DNA of 64,000 bases from Nymphaea colorata (GCF_008831285.2 NC_045138.2:1003143-1067142); one strand, 5' to 3'. Shown: positions 47,020 to 60,129, counted from the stretch's first letter. Numbers and translations are program-made. The notes: generated by a model not told the origin, from the sequence alone.

Positions 47020-49200
47020 TATTAATAAAAACTTAAGTTACACAAGAAGACATCATAATCCATTGAGAATTGACAATATAAAAGATAAATAACCACTTGC
47101 TCAAAGTAACTTAAAGTTAGAAAAGTGATACTGGTTTTGATAGATGAGTCCAATTTAAAAAAAAATATTGTTTTTAACTGCATTAAAATCAAAATAATAA
47201 CATGATAATATTGAAGGCAATGCTCGCCATTGTCGTTTATATAAAACCACCACCACAACTTAATTCGGTTTTTTTTTAATTCATCAGAATAAGACTTTCA
47301 GGTGTACACCCCATATGTTTAGTCTCGTGTCGAAGATTGTGAGGGATCTTCAAGAGCTTATAAAGGGAGGCTATTAATGAGATGATTGTCTTGGTTTATA
47401 GCCTTTTTAGAATTGGAACCGAAACTGCTAGAGGGCGGGTTGGGATCCGTTGAACCCGGGCCCAGAGCTCGGGAGTGGGTCGGGTTGTTACAGATACGCA
47501 TAATTAAAAAAAAAACAATATTGTTTTTTGTTGTGTTAATATCAAAACAATCACAGGATGATATTGAAGGCAAGACTCATCGCACAATCGTTTCTTTAAA
47601 ACTACCACCACTTAATTTAGTTTATCTCTAATTCATCATAATAAAGTTTACAATTGGTACATAGAACGGTAACAATATTTTGAGAGCTCTTCTTCACTAC
47701 AATAAATTTATCTTTTATGTTGTCAATTCTCAATGCAATTTCAAATCCATTGGCGTGGGTTTGTTCATATTGTCGAAGAGTTAAATTTATAGTCAGCCTT
47801 TTATACGTTGCTTGCACAAAGTCGAAGTGGAAAAGAACATTGGATTGAGTTAGCTTCGTAATAAAAATTGCATGTTCTCCACGTTTAAATCTACAAAATT
47901 CTCTACATTAAGCGGGATAAGAGATAAATAATGTACTTGCCTATTTTTCATGTCTCTTTCAGTGTCGCTACTAGCCATAAGAAACAAATAAATAAATAAA
48001 ATAAAACAACACACAAAACATAGAAAAAAAACAAAGGGCACACTGAAAACAAAGATAAAAAGAAATTAAAAAGAACTCACCTATTTATAATAAACTACTT
48101 AAGAGTTCAATTATTAATGCAAAAAACACTTAAATCGCGAAAATGGTTTTGACAGATACGTACAATTTACAAAAAAAAAAATATTGTTTTTGACTACGTT
48201 AAATAATCATATGATGATATCGAAGGCAAGACTCACCATTGTCGTTTCTATAAAACCACCACCACTTAATTTGGTTTTCTTCTAATTCTTCAGAATAATG
48301 CTTTGCGGTGACAAATAAAATGCTAACAGTATCTCGAGACTTTTTCTTCACCTGGCACTTGTTCATGTTGTTAAGGAGTTAAATTTATAGCCAACTTTCT
48401 ATACATTGCTTGCACAAAGGTGAAGTGGAAACGAACATTGAATTGGGTCAGCTTCTTTGTAAATAAAAACTACATGTTCTCTACATTTAAATCAATAAAA
48501 TTCTCTACAATAAGTAAGATAAGAGGCAGATAATCTACTTGTATATTTTTCATGTCTATTTCAATGTTTCTACTAACTATAAGTTAATGTTTAACAAAGA
48601 AAATAAAACAAGACAAGAAAACGAAAGACACATAGAAAACACAGAAAAAAAAATTAAAGAGAACTCACATATTTATAATGTAACCACTCTAGAGATTCGT
48701 ATTGTTAATGCATAGAGCACCTAAACAGAATGGTTAGAAAAACAATAGTGGTTTAGATAGATAAGTATAATTTACCAAAAAAAATATTATTTTTAACTAC
48801 ATTAAAATCAAAACATTCACATGATGATATTGAAGACAAGGCTCCCAATGTCGTTTCCATAAAAGTACCACAATTTAATTTGGTTTTCTTCTAATTCATC
48901 AAAATAAAGTTTCCAGGTAGTACACAGAATGATAACAGCATCTCGAGCATCTCGAGACTTCTTCTTCACAGTAATAACTTGATATTTCATGTTATCCATT
49001 TTCTATGCAATTTCAAATCCATTGTTGTGCACTGTTTTTGTTGTTGGGAAGTTAAATTTACAGGTAGTCTTATATACGCTGCTTAAACAAAGGCGAAGCG
49101 AAAAATGAACATCGGATTGAGTCAGCTTCTTTGTAAATAAAAAAATGCAGATTCTCTACATTTAAATTTAAATAATTCTGTAGATTAAGTGGGATAATAT
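47020..49200 (-). repeat. Degenerate tandem array, four copies of a roughly 600-650-bp unit with a shared coding segment
   Basis: Anchors recur near 47244, 47601, 48253 and 48862 (AC[C]ACCACTTAATTT preceded by a mono-A/T block AAAAAAATATTGTTTTT). Spacing is about 650 and 610 bp for the later copies; the first pair is shortened and broken by the solo LTR at 47303-47492. On the minus strand each unit carries a similar reading frame: IPLNVENFVDLNVENMQFLL, then KLTQSNV, NGFEIAL, VKKKSRDAV, and ELEENQIKWWWFYRNDNGE just before a GTGAGT-like donor. Every copy has stops or shifts. This looks like amplification of a gene fragment. LTQSNV...ELEENQIKWW faintly recalls plant B3 domains, but I do not claim it. 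Confidence 0.6.
47303..47492 (+). mobile_element. Solo LTR of the TRIM-like family
   Basis: 190 bp with TG...CA ends (TGTACACC ... GGGTTGTTACA), matching 45664-45834 and the LTR at 40841-41028 (opposite strand). No primer-binding site follows. No target duplication is seen (TCAGG / GATAC), and tandem-array sequence was lost at the insertion point. Confidence 0.75.
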
Positions 49201-50193
49201 GCAAACTATATTCATCAAACACTATTTTATAGTCATTCTCCCATCTTGGGGTCCATCCAATCGCGGCTATCCGATGCATTGGGTGGATTTGATATAAAAT
49301 TTGATGATTTTTTTTGTCTGGATTTAAACAGAGAAATCCTGTAACTTTTATAACACACCACACAATTCAATGCATCATATGACCATGATTGCAAGAAGGT
49401 CAAGATGGCTGGATGATATATATATATATATATAGAACAAAATATGACTCGCGGGTCAATAAAATATAAAGCTAATATGAATGACAAAAGTAACAGTTCC
49501 ACTTAAAACTCACATTCAATGCAGTCACTAATTATGAGGTCATTTAATAGTACCAAATGATAGTTATAACTTAGTTTCGTTTTAAAAAAGACTAATCTCA
49601 CTTCTCTAAAAACACATTTCGAGAAAGGAGAGTTGGACACTTCCTTCAAAGCAGTCAAAGCTCGGAAACTTGTTTCTTATTTATATAATGCTTGTTGCGT
49701 CTAAAATAAGAAACTTGCTTATCAATAAATTATTTTTACTTCTTGGATTCATTTCTCATTTTTCGTTTCTTTGTTTTATCTTTAGCTTTTCCATGATAAT
49801 GCACAAGATATTTTATTATAACAAGCACAAACTCTTGACCTCGTTATCTACTCATATTCGTACATGCTTACAAACATATTTGATTAGTGTATGAATGTTA
49901 CATGTGAATTTTAAAAGCTATATACAAATTGTTATTATGAGGCCTAAGGCCCGTTATTTTCTTTGCCTCCAAGCTCCTAGATTGGGTATGACGTTAGGGA
50001 GGTATTCAAGTACATCTCACCCTAAATAGCATTCGAGATTAGCACCCACGGTAGGTCGTGTTTTGGCTATGGGGCACTGTTATAGAAATTCTCATTTTTG
50101 AATGAACACAACATATATAAATAAGTAAATAATTGTAAAATGTTTATGTAAAAATAAATAAAAATTTTGTTGTTGGCATTTGCTCACGGCTAC
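49201..50193. other. AT-rich spacer
   Basis: Short (TA) run near 49418-49433. No recognisable gene or repeat unit beyond the tail of the tandem array. Confidence 0.5.
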
Positions 50194-50202
50194 CTATATG
50201 TA

Positions 50203-50637
50203 CGAACGTCAATATATTCGATTTGAATAGGATATCTGATTGGTCCGATCCAAAAAAATTGAATATGGAAAAAAAATTAATATCTGATTAAGAAATCAGA
50301 TCGGATTCAGATTTAATAAATTGCATCTGATCGGATTCAGATTTAATAAATTGCATCTGGTCGGATTCAAATGCATATAAATATCCGATCGAATTCAGAT
50401 ACAAATTCGATTCAGACTCATTTAGACAAATATCTTGTATCAAATGCTATTAAATTTTGAAAATTGGCAAAACCTGGTCAAAATTTGGATTCGTATATAA
50501 CTATGAAAAACAGATTTGGATCGGATTTGTATATGACTTTTCTTTATTGGAATTCGAATGTAAATATGTGAATATATGAAAAAACGGATATAATTAATCG
50601 TATATATGATCTAAATGTGATTCATTGACATCTCTAA
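50203..50637. mobile_element. 435-bp non-autonomous hAT-like element
   Basis: Flanked by a perfect direct repeat CTATATGTA (50194-50202 and 50638-50646), consistent with an 8-bp hAT duplication plus one chance base. Ends are weakly inverted: CGAACGTCAATATATTC on the left, GTTAGAGATGTCAATG on the reverse complement of the right. The interior consists of degenerate GATCGGATTCAGAT repeats shared with the 42502-45382 element. No reading frame. Confidence 0.7.
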
Positions 50638-50654
50638 CTATATGTAGCTCCATC

Positions 50655-50830
50655 ATTGACGGCAAAAGTGGAGTCAAAAATTTTTCATGAGGAGGGCCAA
50701 ATTATAATGTTAAAACTTTAAGAGGGGCTGAAGTTATAATTTTTCAATTTTTTTTTGAAAAATTTACATGTAATTTTTTTTAGGGGGGTGAGTGGGAAGG
50801 CCCATCGCAGCCCCCCTTTGACTCTGCCTT
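50655..50830. repeat. GGAGTCA-type MITE fragment
   Basis: Runs from about AAGTGGAGTCAAAAATTTTTC to a G-run, then CAGCCCCCCTTTGACTCTGCC. Same layout as 40215-40375 and, inverted, 52090-52340. Confidence 0.6.
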
Positions 50831-51115
50831 TGGCCCATGAGAATCGAAACAAGGACGCACCATCTATACAATCCCTAACCTAGCGAGCTATGCCATGCTC
50901 CTTCTTCTTATGAACAAGTACCTATTATGTCTTGCTTATAACAGCCATGAACACAAACTGAATTACTCATTAATTAAATTTATGAATTGAAGAACACTTT
51001 ACTCGAAAGGCCTCATGAATTACATTTAATGACAAAAAGACTCCATTTATTTCTAATTTATTCAAATTCCTCCGTACAATTAGTCAAGAAACAGTGTCAA
51101 GCAAGGTAAGAGACA

Positions 51116-53863
51116 TCAATTGAATCTGGAGCATACTCTTCTGATTTCACCCTGGGATCCGGTTTTTACACCGACCCGACCCATCTTCACCATTGCATTC
51201 GCGAAATCTCGATGGAAGGATGAACTGGACAAGTCGGGAACGGACCCGCCGCGCAGCCCAAAATACGAATCCACGACCCGTCGGGTGGACGGGTCCTCGT
51301 AGAGTTGTGCATCGGATGCGAGAACCGCGAACCCGAACCGGATATTGTTGAGGATGTTCTTGTCGAACGAAAACTCGCTTCCCTGATCCAAAGGCAGCCG
51401 GACATTGACGTCGCCGTTCGCCGGGCAGGTTAATTCCAGTGCCGGCAGGAACGCCGGATTTATGGAGCGGTCGGACCCTCCGGCGGGAGTGAATGCATAG
51501 AGGCGCTTGGTCATAAAGAAACATGCCGCCGTGCCTATGCTGTGCCCCCCTGCCAAGTTTGGTAAATTGATCAAGTTTAACCACTTACATGGAATTTCAA
51601 AAAACTCAAGAATGAAAATGAGAAGCTCATTTCAGGCTCGATCGGCCCAAGCTAAAAAAAGAAAAAAAAACTGGTTCTGGTTCCATTTGACTTGATTTAT
51701 TTTTTATATTATTTTTAATGATATATATTTATTATTAAAATATATTTTATATTAAAAAAATTATTTTATATTTTAACTTTTTTTTTTTATTTTAACTAGG
51801 TTGAGCTGGGCCTGGTTTCAGGTTTTTAGCATCAGAACCACTTGCATGGAATTTCAAGAAACTCAAGAATGAAAATGAAAAGCTCATACTACAGTTTAAA
51901 AATTAAAATATTACGAAAACATGTCTGCGTGAGCAACTTTTTTGAAATATATATAGAATGACGCATCAGATGGAAAAACTGCTTCACTGAAATAATTTTC
52001 AAACTCAAGCCCGGTTTCCTTTGTATCAATGATATTTTGGCTTTTGTCAAAATTTTGAAATTATAACTCGATTTTCTCATGAAATCTGACGAAAATTTTT
52101 TGTCACTGCCCTTAACCAGGGCAAAGTCAAGGTAGGGTCTGCATAGGCCCTGGCTCCACCTCAACAAATTTTTTTTTTTTAAAAGTTTACATGCAAATTT
52201 AAAAAAAATTCATTTGTTCTGCATAAAAATTTGTAAAAAATGATATTTTGCTCCTATTCAAAATTTAATAACTGTAATTCGACCCGCCTCATGAAAAATT
52301 TCTATCTTTGCGCTTGCCCTTAAGTAGTATTAGTGTTATTATGTACCATCCCGCATTGCCTAATTAGACGCTGCATCAGCTGAAATTTGAATATATAATT
52401 TTTCACAGTTTCCAATACCAGATGAAAACCAATATCACAACATTTAAGTTCAACACATTGAGTCAAGTACCAAGAAGAGTTTCCTTTCCATGCAAGAGTT
52501 CTTCCCTCAGTTAATGTAGCGGGTCCTTCTAGTTCATAGAATAGTCATTAGCATCATGCTTTGGTTGAAGAGAAAAGTGAGCTCCTTATAGCTTACTCAA
52601 GCAGCCAGCCTCACTAGTTGAGCTCTGCTTTATATAAAATTCACATGGCATTGCAATTAATATCTACAACTACTTTTTTTGACTCTTCCTTGCAATTCTA
52701 CATGTTTAAAATTGCAATCTAATTCAAGCATGTAAACAGCATTCAAACATAAATCTTTCTATTTTCCTTCCCAATTTGATTAATTTTTTTGCAAATATTG
52801 AACTTAAGAAAAAGGGAAATTCAATGGTTTAGCTTTTTAAATCTTACAATCCATTGTTATTGTTGTTGAAAATGTGAATTTCATTATGTTTTTATCAGCT
52901 TTTTGTTTACTTTTTACCTGCGCTTAGAAGAACCAAGTCTGAAGCAGAGAGTCCCTTTGCTGCAAACTTCGCCTTGAGGACACTGATGGGGTCATTAACA
53001 TCAGGCATTCTGCTAGCATCAGAAGCCACAGAAGCAAGGCCATCTCTTCTCCCTGTTTCAACTTGATAACTTGGCCCTCCACTCTACAATTCAAAAGAAA
53101 TTTCTCTTACTAACTCTGTTAGCACAACAAGTGAGACTGAGATTGAAGCTAAGCTGCCTTAGTGCAGGAAGTGAATGTTCAGTATGAGTGCATGATGCAG
53201 CATGTTACCATGGAAACAGAGTCCCTCGCCGCCAATGCCACTATGTCCGAGCACGAAACAACGCCGGGGCACACCTGTTCCAGCTGAGATTTCGCAGCAT
53301 CGATCACGTCGAACCCCCTTAAGCCTGCATGGGCCCGGCTGGTCTTCTCGGAAGTCGGCCCATCAATCAGAATAGACCCTTCACATCCCTGAACAAAAGT
53401 AAAAGGAAATCTGAGGTTTTCTAAACCATTAATCACGTAAATGGAGCTGTACTGGTGAAAGCAGAATCGAGAAATTTCAAGAAATATGCATGGTGGAGTC
53501 AGAAAATTTTTCTCAAGGGGCACTGATTCAGAGATTTTCATACATAAAAGGGGCATTTACATGTATAACAAAGTAAATATTAAAGAAAATTAGTGTAAAC
53601 ATAAAGAAAATTGAGAAGCTGGTGTGGGCAACTGGCCACACCAGCCACTGGAAATATGCCTGAACAAAGCAGTCATGGAAGTGGAGGCGGAGTAGGGGAG
53701 CAGTGATGGTCCAGTCGAAAGTCATGGCGGCTCGAACGGCGGATCTAACTATGGACTCGGCAGCAGGGCAGGTAGAGGAGTAGAAACCCACTTGAAGGGA
53801 TCCCCATGAATGATCCAGCAGCAAGCTGATGGAGCAGAGAAGAATTATAGCTCTTCTGGCCAT
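51116..53863 (-). CDS. Class III secretory peroxidase
   Basis: Four minus-strand exons, 53660-53863, 53209-53388, 52918-53083 and 51116-51549 (TGA), join in frame into 327 residues, the usual length and intron plan. Start ATG 53863 ([21 protein letters not shown]) begins a secretory signal; the upstream GTG is rejected. The heme enzyme oxidises phenolics with H2O2 in the apoplast or cell wall. Seen: [17 protein letters not shown], the distal Arg/His motif [56 protein letters not shown], and the proximal His motif in GGHSIGTA (commonly AHTIG). Intron 1 starts with GC (CAG|GCATAT) rather than GT and is mostly MITE DNA (53488-53650). Keeping the family's CFVQ|GC border requires this GC donor. 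The parental copy of the pseudogene at 39.3-40.6 kb. Confidence 0.94.
52090..52340. repeat. GGAGCCA-type MITE in peroxidase intron 3 (inverted)
   Basis: Contains CATAGGCCCTGGCTCCACC, a poly-T/AAAGTTTACATG core and CCGCCTCATGAAAAATTTCT, the reverse of the order in 50655-50830. No coding potential. Confidence 0.55.
53488..53650. repeat. MITE filling peroxidase intron 1
   Basis: From CATGGTGGAGTCAGAAAATT to CTGGCCACACCAGCCACTGG, close to the copy at 42113-42250. It begins about 10 bp inside the 5' splice site of intron 1. Confidence 0.65.
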
Positions 53864-53917
53864 TTGAGCTAAAGATTGAGGGAGGAGCACCAGGGAACGC
53901 CACCTTGGTGCAGCTCC

Positions 53918-53926
53918 TTATATAAA
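53918..53926 (-). promoter_or_regulatory. TATA box of the peroxidase gene
   Basis: Minus strand TTTATATAA followed by GGAGC, about 55 bp upstream of the start codon at 53863, leaving room for a short leader. Confidence 0.65.
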
Positions 53927-54464
53927 CAAAAAGAAGCAAAAGACAATGTTGAACAGTGACGAAGGCCATGAATTCAGTGGAATTTTGTATTCTAAATGCA
54001 TTACTTGTAGGATGTTGCGTAAAAGGGAAATTAGTTTATATTCGGTTTTCAAAGAAAGTGGTGAATGGTGCCTGCCTGTGATATTTTCATCAGGATAAAA
54101 CTTTTTTTTTCCCTCTTTCTATGTGAGGATATAATATTTTTCTTTGAAGAAAAAGGATGACAAAAAAAAAACCACTAAATTTATCAACAAGTGTGGTTGC
54201 TTTTTCTTATTGTAATTGGTCTGCCCCTCTTTTGGTTAGGCCCCTTTAGCAAAAATTGCACCGGTAAGTGTATTTTTAGTAGATGGGTATATTTACAATA
54301 TTCCTTTCAGAAGATATGTAACTTAATTAGTTATTTTAAACACTTATATGAAGACGCTGAAATCATGGCCGCCCGATGCATGACATTGTACGGACATGAT
54401 TAAGCACACGACCCGATGCACACACGGTGTTTGAGTTTTGAAGACTGCTTCAAAACTTATTTTT

Positions 54465-54511
<47 letters not shown>

Positions 54512-55067
54512 TTTTGGGGGTTACATTTAAATTGTTCTATTATTTTTAGGTTAAGGCTCCTTCAAATACCATCCTGCTCAATGGGCTTGTTCTTTCATAA
54601 GCATGGTACGGGGACCCTTTCATTTTAGAAATTTAGAAATTTTTATCTTTTAAAAAATACAAAAATATAAACAGGTCCCTCAAAAAATTTGCCAAAAAAT
54701 ATCAATACGTGTCATGAATTCTTACATTCCTCAACCTTCTGCTTAGGTTAAGCAGACACCCCATGTTCTGATCTTCCTCAACTCTTTAAGGGACATTAAT
54801 TTGCTCTATTTCTGTGCAAGCTATTCAGGTCAGATAGATCCGGAAAAGTGGACGGCAGTTTTACGCAGTTTAGTGGATGGTTTCAACCATTTTCCAAGGA
54901 AAATGATAAATTTATACTTGGGATCTTTCAAAGGTTTAAATAATTCAATGCGTAGTGTCCGTATCCTTTGGCATAATTTTAGTAGTAATTGTCTGCCTAA
55001 CTCTTGAGAATTCAAATTGTTTGACTAACTCTTGAGAGTTCAATAAGTCCTCAGTCTGCCGAACTCC

Positions 55068-55173
<106 letters not shown>

Positions 55174-55189
55174 CAAACTAACAGGTCAG

Positions 55190-55500
55190 AAACGAAAACC
55201 ATATGATATTTAAAGTTTTTTTTTGAAGTATAACCTTACCAATATGATCTTAAAGATTACTTACATGAAAAATATATATTAAGTTAATCATTTTTTGGGT
55301 TTAAATAATATTTTTATAATAAGCAAAAATGAATATGCGAGGCCCTCATAACATCAACATTTTGATAATCATGGAAAAATCTACATTTGTATAAAAACGA
55401 ATTCACTCAAACCATGTTTTATATCAAAATAAGTTTTATAAGTATATATTAAGAGGTTTATATTTTATTTAAAATATTTTTTAACGGTTTTTAAATGGTT
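55190..55500. repeat. AT-rich dispersed repeat, copy 2
   Basis: Same block order as 27640-27945 (CATGTTTTATATCAAAATAA near 55412, then GTTTATATTTTATTTAAAAT). Bracketed by compound (TC)(TA) microsatellites on both sides. Confidence 0.6.
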
Positions 55501-55556
55501 TGTTTTCATTCCATACCTGACCTAAGTGTCTCGTCCTATTTTTAACAAGTTCTCTC

Positions 55557-55577
55557 TTTCTCTCCCTCTCTCTCTCT

Positions 55578-55660
<83 letters not shown>
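55557..55660. repeat. Compound (TC)n(TA)n(GA)n microsatellite
   Basis: TC run, then about 18 TA, then about 23 GA dinucleotides. Frames read through it in both directions are artefacts of low complexity. Confidence 0.95.
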
Positions 55661-55669
<9 letters not shown>

Positions 55670-57811
55670 GAAGACAGAGTAACTGACAAACAGATCACTT
55701 GGGTAAGAAATAAAAACCAAACCTCTTAAATTCATGTTCAAAAAAAGTGTTTCAGACAAAATGTTAATCTTTTAATATATTTTTAACTACTAATTTAATA
55801 TAAATCATGTTTTAATTCAAGTCATTTTCGTAAAAATAATTGATCTTGGTAAGCAGTTCATTTTTTAACTATTAAAAAACATTAACGTAAGTAAGAAAAC
55901 GACCTACTTATATCTATGGAATCACTGTTAAGAGTTCATGTCTGTGGAATCACTCTTAAGATCAAATCCCCTCTTAAGAGATCATATCAATTGTAATTAA
56001 CCATGCAAATGGCTAGATACAATGCATTAGATATCACACTTAAGATCAAATCACTCTTAAGAGAGCATATCTATTATAAAATTAACAAATCCAAAAATAA
56101 ATAAGAAAATGGTTTAAACCATCGATATATTTTCGGCTAGCAGGTGGCGCAAATCCGTGAGGTCACTCGATTTCCAAAAGATAAATCCAATGTGTGTATG
56201 TCTTCCTTCTCTATCTTGATTTAGTAAATTAAAAATGAATTAAACCTGTAAAAATATCACATGATTTTCTTAACTAATTTTATGAATTTTACGTTTATAC
56301 TTTTAGTTGCATTCTTATTGTTCAAAGTATGCTTTTACTTGAGCATACTTTTATCTCCTGGTGTGGAAAAAACAAACTTAACAAATGTACAATATCTTCA
56401 ATTCAATCTTTATTTGCGGTGAACTTCGTCCAGCCATCGGTGATGCAATGTTCTTGAAGCACTGAACTCACACCAGCATTTTTGTTTATTCCACCCGTTT
56501 CAACAAGCCTTCAACATTTTCTCCCAGTGAATCTCAACAATAAGAAATATCTGTTGCGGGAGGGTCGGTTCCTGCCTCTTCTTGTCTCTTATGATCTGCA
56601 TGGATTTGTGGAACAAATATTTGCCAACCAAGATTCACTGAGAAGGAATATAAAACTCGAAAGACATAGACCAGATTAGATTAGATTAATCTTTTGTTGA
56701 ACTAGATAGTTTCTTCTCTGCTTGAGGTTTATGCTTAAATTAATGATATGTATAGTCGATGACAAACATCACAGACAGTTTGAACAAAACAAAAAAACAA
56801 ACACCAAACAAGACAAATAGAATAGACAGATCGGACATGACAGAAACAAACATCAAACAGAATGGACAGAACAGACATATATGAAACAAACGCCGGACAA
56901 GAAGAACATAGTGTTCTATTCCAGGACGTCCTGTCTGTCATGTCCTAATGGACAGCAATCAAACGACCTCTCACGGTCCATGTTTGAAATTATCCCATGC
57001 ATACCCTCTAAATCTTGAATAAAGCATCTAAAAAAAACAACTCCCATTTTAAATGAAAGTTGAGGGAAACTATGAAGCCATGAAGATGTCTATTCTCTTA
57101 AAAGGAACACAAAACATAAATTAAGAAAATTTAAATGCAAAGACTCACACTTTAATATTAAAACCTAAAATGTCCATACGTCTTAACAAAAACATCAAAC
57201 GACAGGCAATTTTCCTCACACATATATAGCTCCTAAATTTTGGTTCTAGTATTTTATATCAGAGTTTTCAAACAATGGAAGATATGAGGGGGGTTTTTTC
57301 ATCAAATTTACTCTCTGAAACATAGCACAAGTTTAAATTAGGAAAATTTGAATAAAATGTCTTGGATTAGAAAAACTTAGATTCGAATACTCTCACTTCG
57401 GGTCATACAGCTGGTAGTGCCAAATATTAGACAACATTTGATGCCAATAATAATATTAAAACCTAAAATTACCATCCTTGTTTTCGACACATTGAAACAT
57501 GAGCTTTTTTACTTCTACCTCTATTGTTGCCTAAAATATTATTTGTGGTATCTTTTCTTCTCAGATGTTTTTTTTTTCTTTAAATTTGATTGCTGAAGGA
57601 CGAATTCCAGTGTCCTACTGAGCTTGCTAAGGCTGATCTCAAGTTTTTCCAATCCCAGGCTTGCGAATGTATGACAGATGGTGAAGGCGCTCTTCACTTG
57701 CTTTTTTCAATCCCAGGCTTCACTTCATCATTTTTACTTGAATTTTTTGTGATTTTAATTATATACTTTTTTGCTATTAGATTGATTTGAGTATAAAGAA
57801 TGCCGGCATAA

Positions 57812-58051
57812 GCCAGAAGGGGCGTAGCGAGTTGGTCAGGCTAGAGGCTTGTATAAGGCAGGTCTCTAGTTTGATTCCCGTGGGTGTTATGCTTATGTGT
57901 CTTAAGGTTGTAGGGCGCGACATCCAAGTTGAAGGGTGTTCCGTTCTATCACTGACACTAACGCAACTTAAGACCCCAGAGGTAGGGAGAATGGGAGGAG
58001 GGCCTTCGAGCTTCGCTTCAAGCGATGAGATTGACCCTCTCGCTTACCCGA
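57812..58051 (+). mobile_element. tRNA-derived SINE with 16-bp target-site duplication
   Basis: RNA polymerase III promoter boxes are present: A box TAGCGAGTTGG at 57825-57835 and B box AGTTTGATTCC at 57868-57878, spaced as in a tRNA. The element is flanked by AAGAATGCCGGCATAA (57796-57811) and AAGAATGCCAGCATAA (58052-58067), 15 of 16 identical, as produced by LINE-driven insertion. The 240-bp body is more GC-rich than its surroundings and has no long reading frame. Confidence 0.82.
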
Positions 58052-58119
58052 AAGAATGCCAGCATAAACGTAACATATAGTCCCACACAAAAGATCCATG
58101 CCTGGAATCCCTAATGTGA

Positions 58120-58715
58120 TTCCCCATAGCACTTCTAATTGTCAATCGAAAAACAGTCACATGATGTGTTTACCCTGTGTGATGTGCTCTATCAATAGCT
58201 TGATCTTCAATCATTTGGTTCAACCATAGGTCCAACAAGGCAATATGAACCATGTTCACACCATTCACACCTGTTCACAGAAAATCGCATCTCGAATATG
58301 TAAATATATGGTCATTAAGTAACAGTAAATTTATATGAACATTATAGGAATCAGGTCTCTAGAAGGGTCTCGAATTCTCTGATCTCTAGCAGCTAAAGTC
58401 ATTTCCATTCAACTCTTCCTTCGTAATTCATAGATAAGTTCTTCAACGAAATTTCTAGTGTGACCCAATTTTTGTTTCTGGCATGACATATGTGTGAGGC
58501 TAAAAATTTCATTGAAGAACTCAATCGTGAATAGGAAAGACCATGAATTTGAAACACTTGATCGGCAGAGATTTTGAAACACGTCTAGAGGTCCGATGCT
58601 TGTTATATAACCAAAAATCATATTATCTTGATGTGCTATTGACCGAGCACATCATATACACAGTGCAACCACATCATGTGACTGTTTCTCGATTGACAAT
58701 TAAGAGTGCCATTCA
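58120..58715. repeat. Large fold-back (inverted repeat) structure
   Basis: Outer arms: TTGTCAATCGAAAAACAGTC with CACATGATGTG near 58138-58170 is inverted as CACATCATGTGACTGTTTCT followed by CGATTGACAA near 58671-58700. Inner arms: GTTCTTCAACGAAATTT (about 58438) is inverted as AAATTTCATTGAAGAAC (about 58504). The loop between the inner arms is only about 50 bp. Part of the left arm (58245-58320) also recurs directly at 58750-58815. No reading frame. Confidence 0.7.
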
Positions 58716-59953
<1,238 letters not shown>

Positions 59954-60129
59954 GGGCCTGTTTGATGGGCGGGTGAAAGTGGGCGGGGGAGGAAAAATTT
60001 GTACGGGCGGGTGAAATTTCACCCGCCCGGTTGAGAACCCATCAAACGGGGTGGAATTCCACCCGTTTAACCGATGAGGGAGCGGGTGGAATTCCACCCG
60101 CTCGAAAGTCCGAGCTTACCCATCATAAT

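Noticed and set aside
51147-51584. Second minus-strand frame over peroxidase exon 4
   Set aside because: Shadow frame; the adjacent frame carries GGHSIG and the peroxidase C-terminus in phase with exon 3.
55481-55759. Open frames of alternating Ser-Leu, Tyr-Ile and Arg-Glu
   Set aside because: Translations of a compound dinucleotide microsatellite.
56735-56941. Cys/Phe/Val-rich minus-strand frame
   Set aside because: Product of GACA/AACA-rich repeated sequence; no protein features beyond low complexity.
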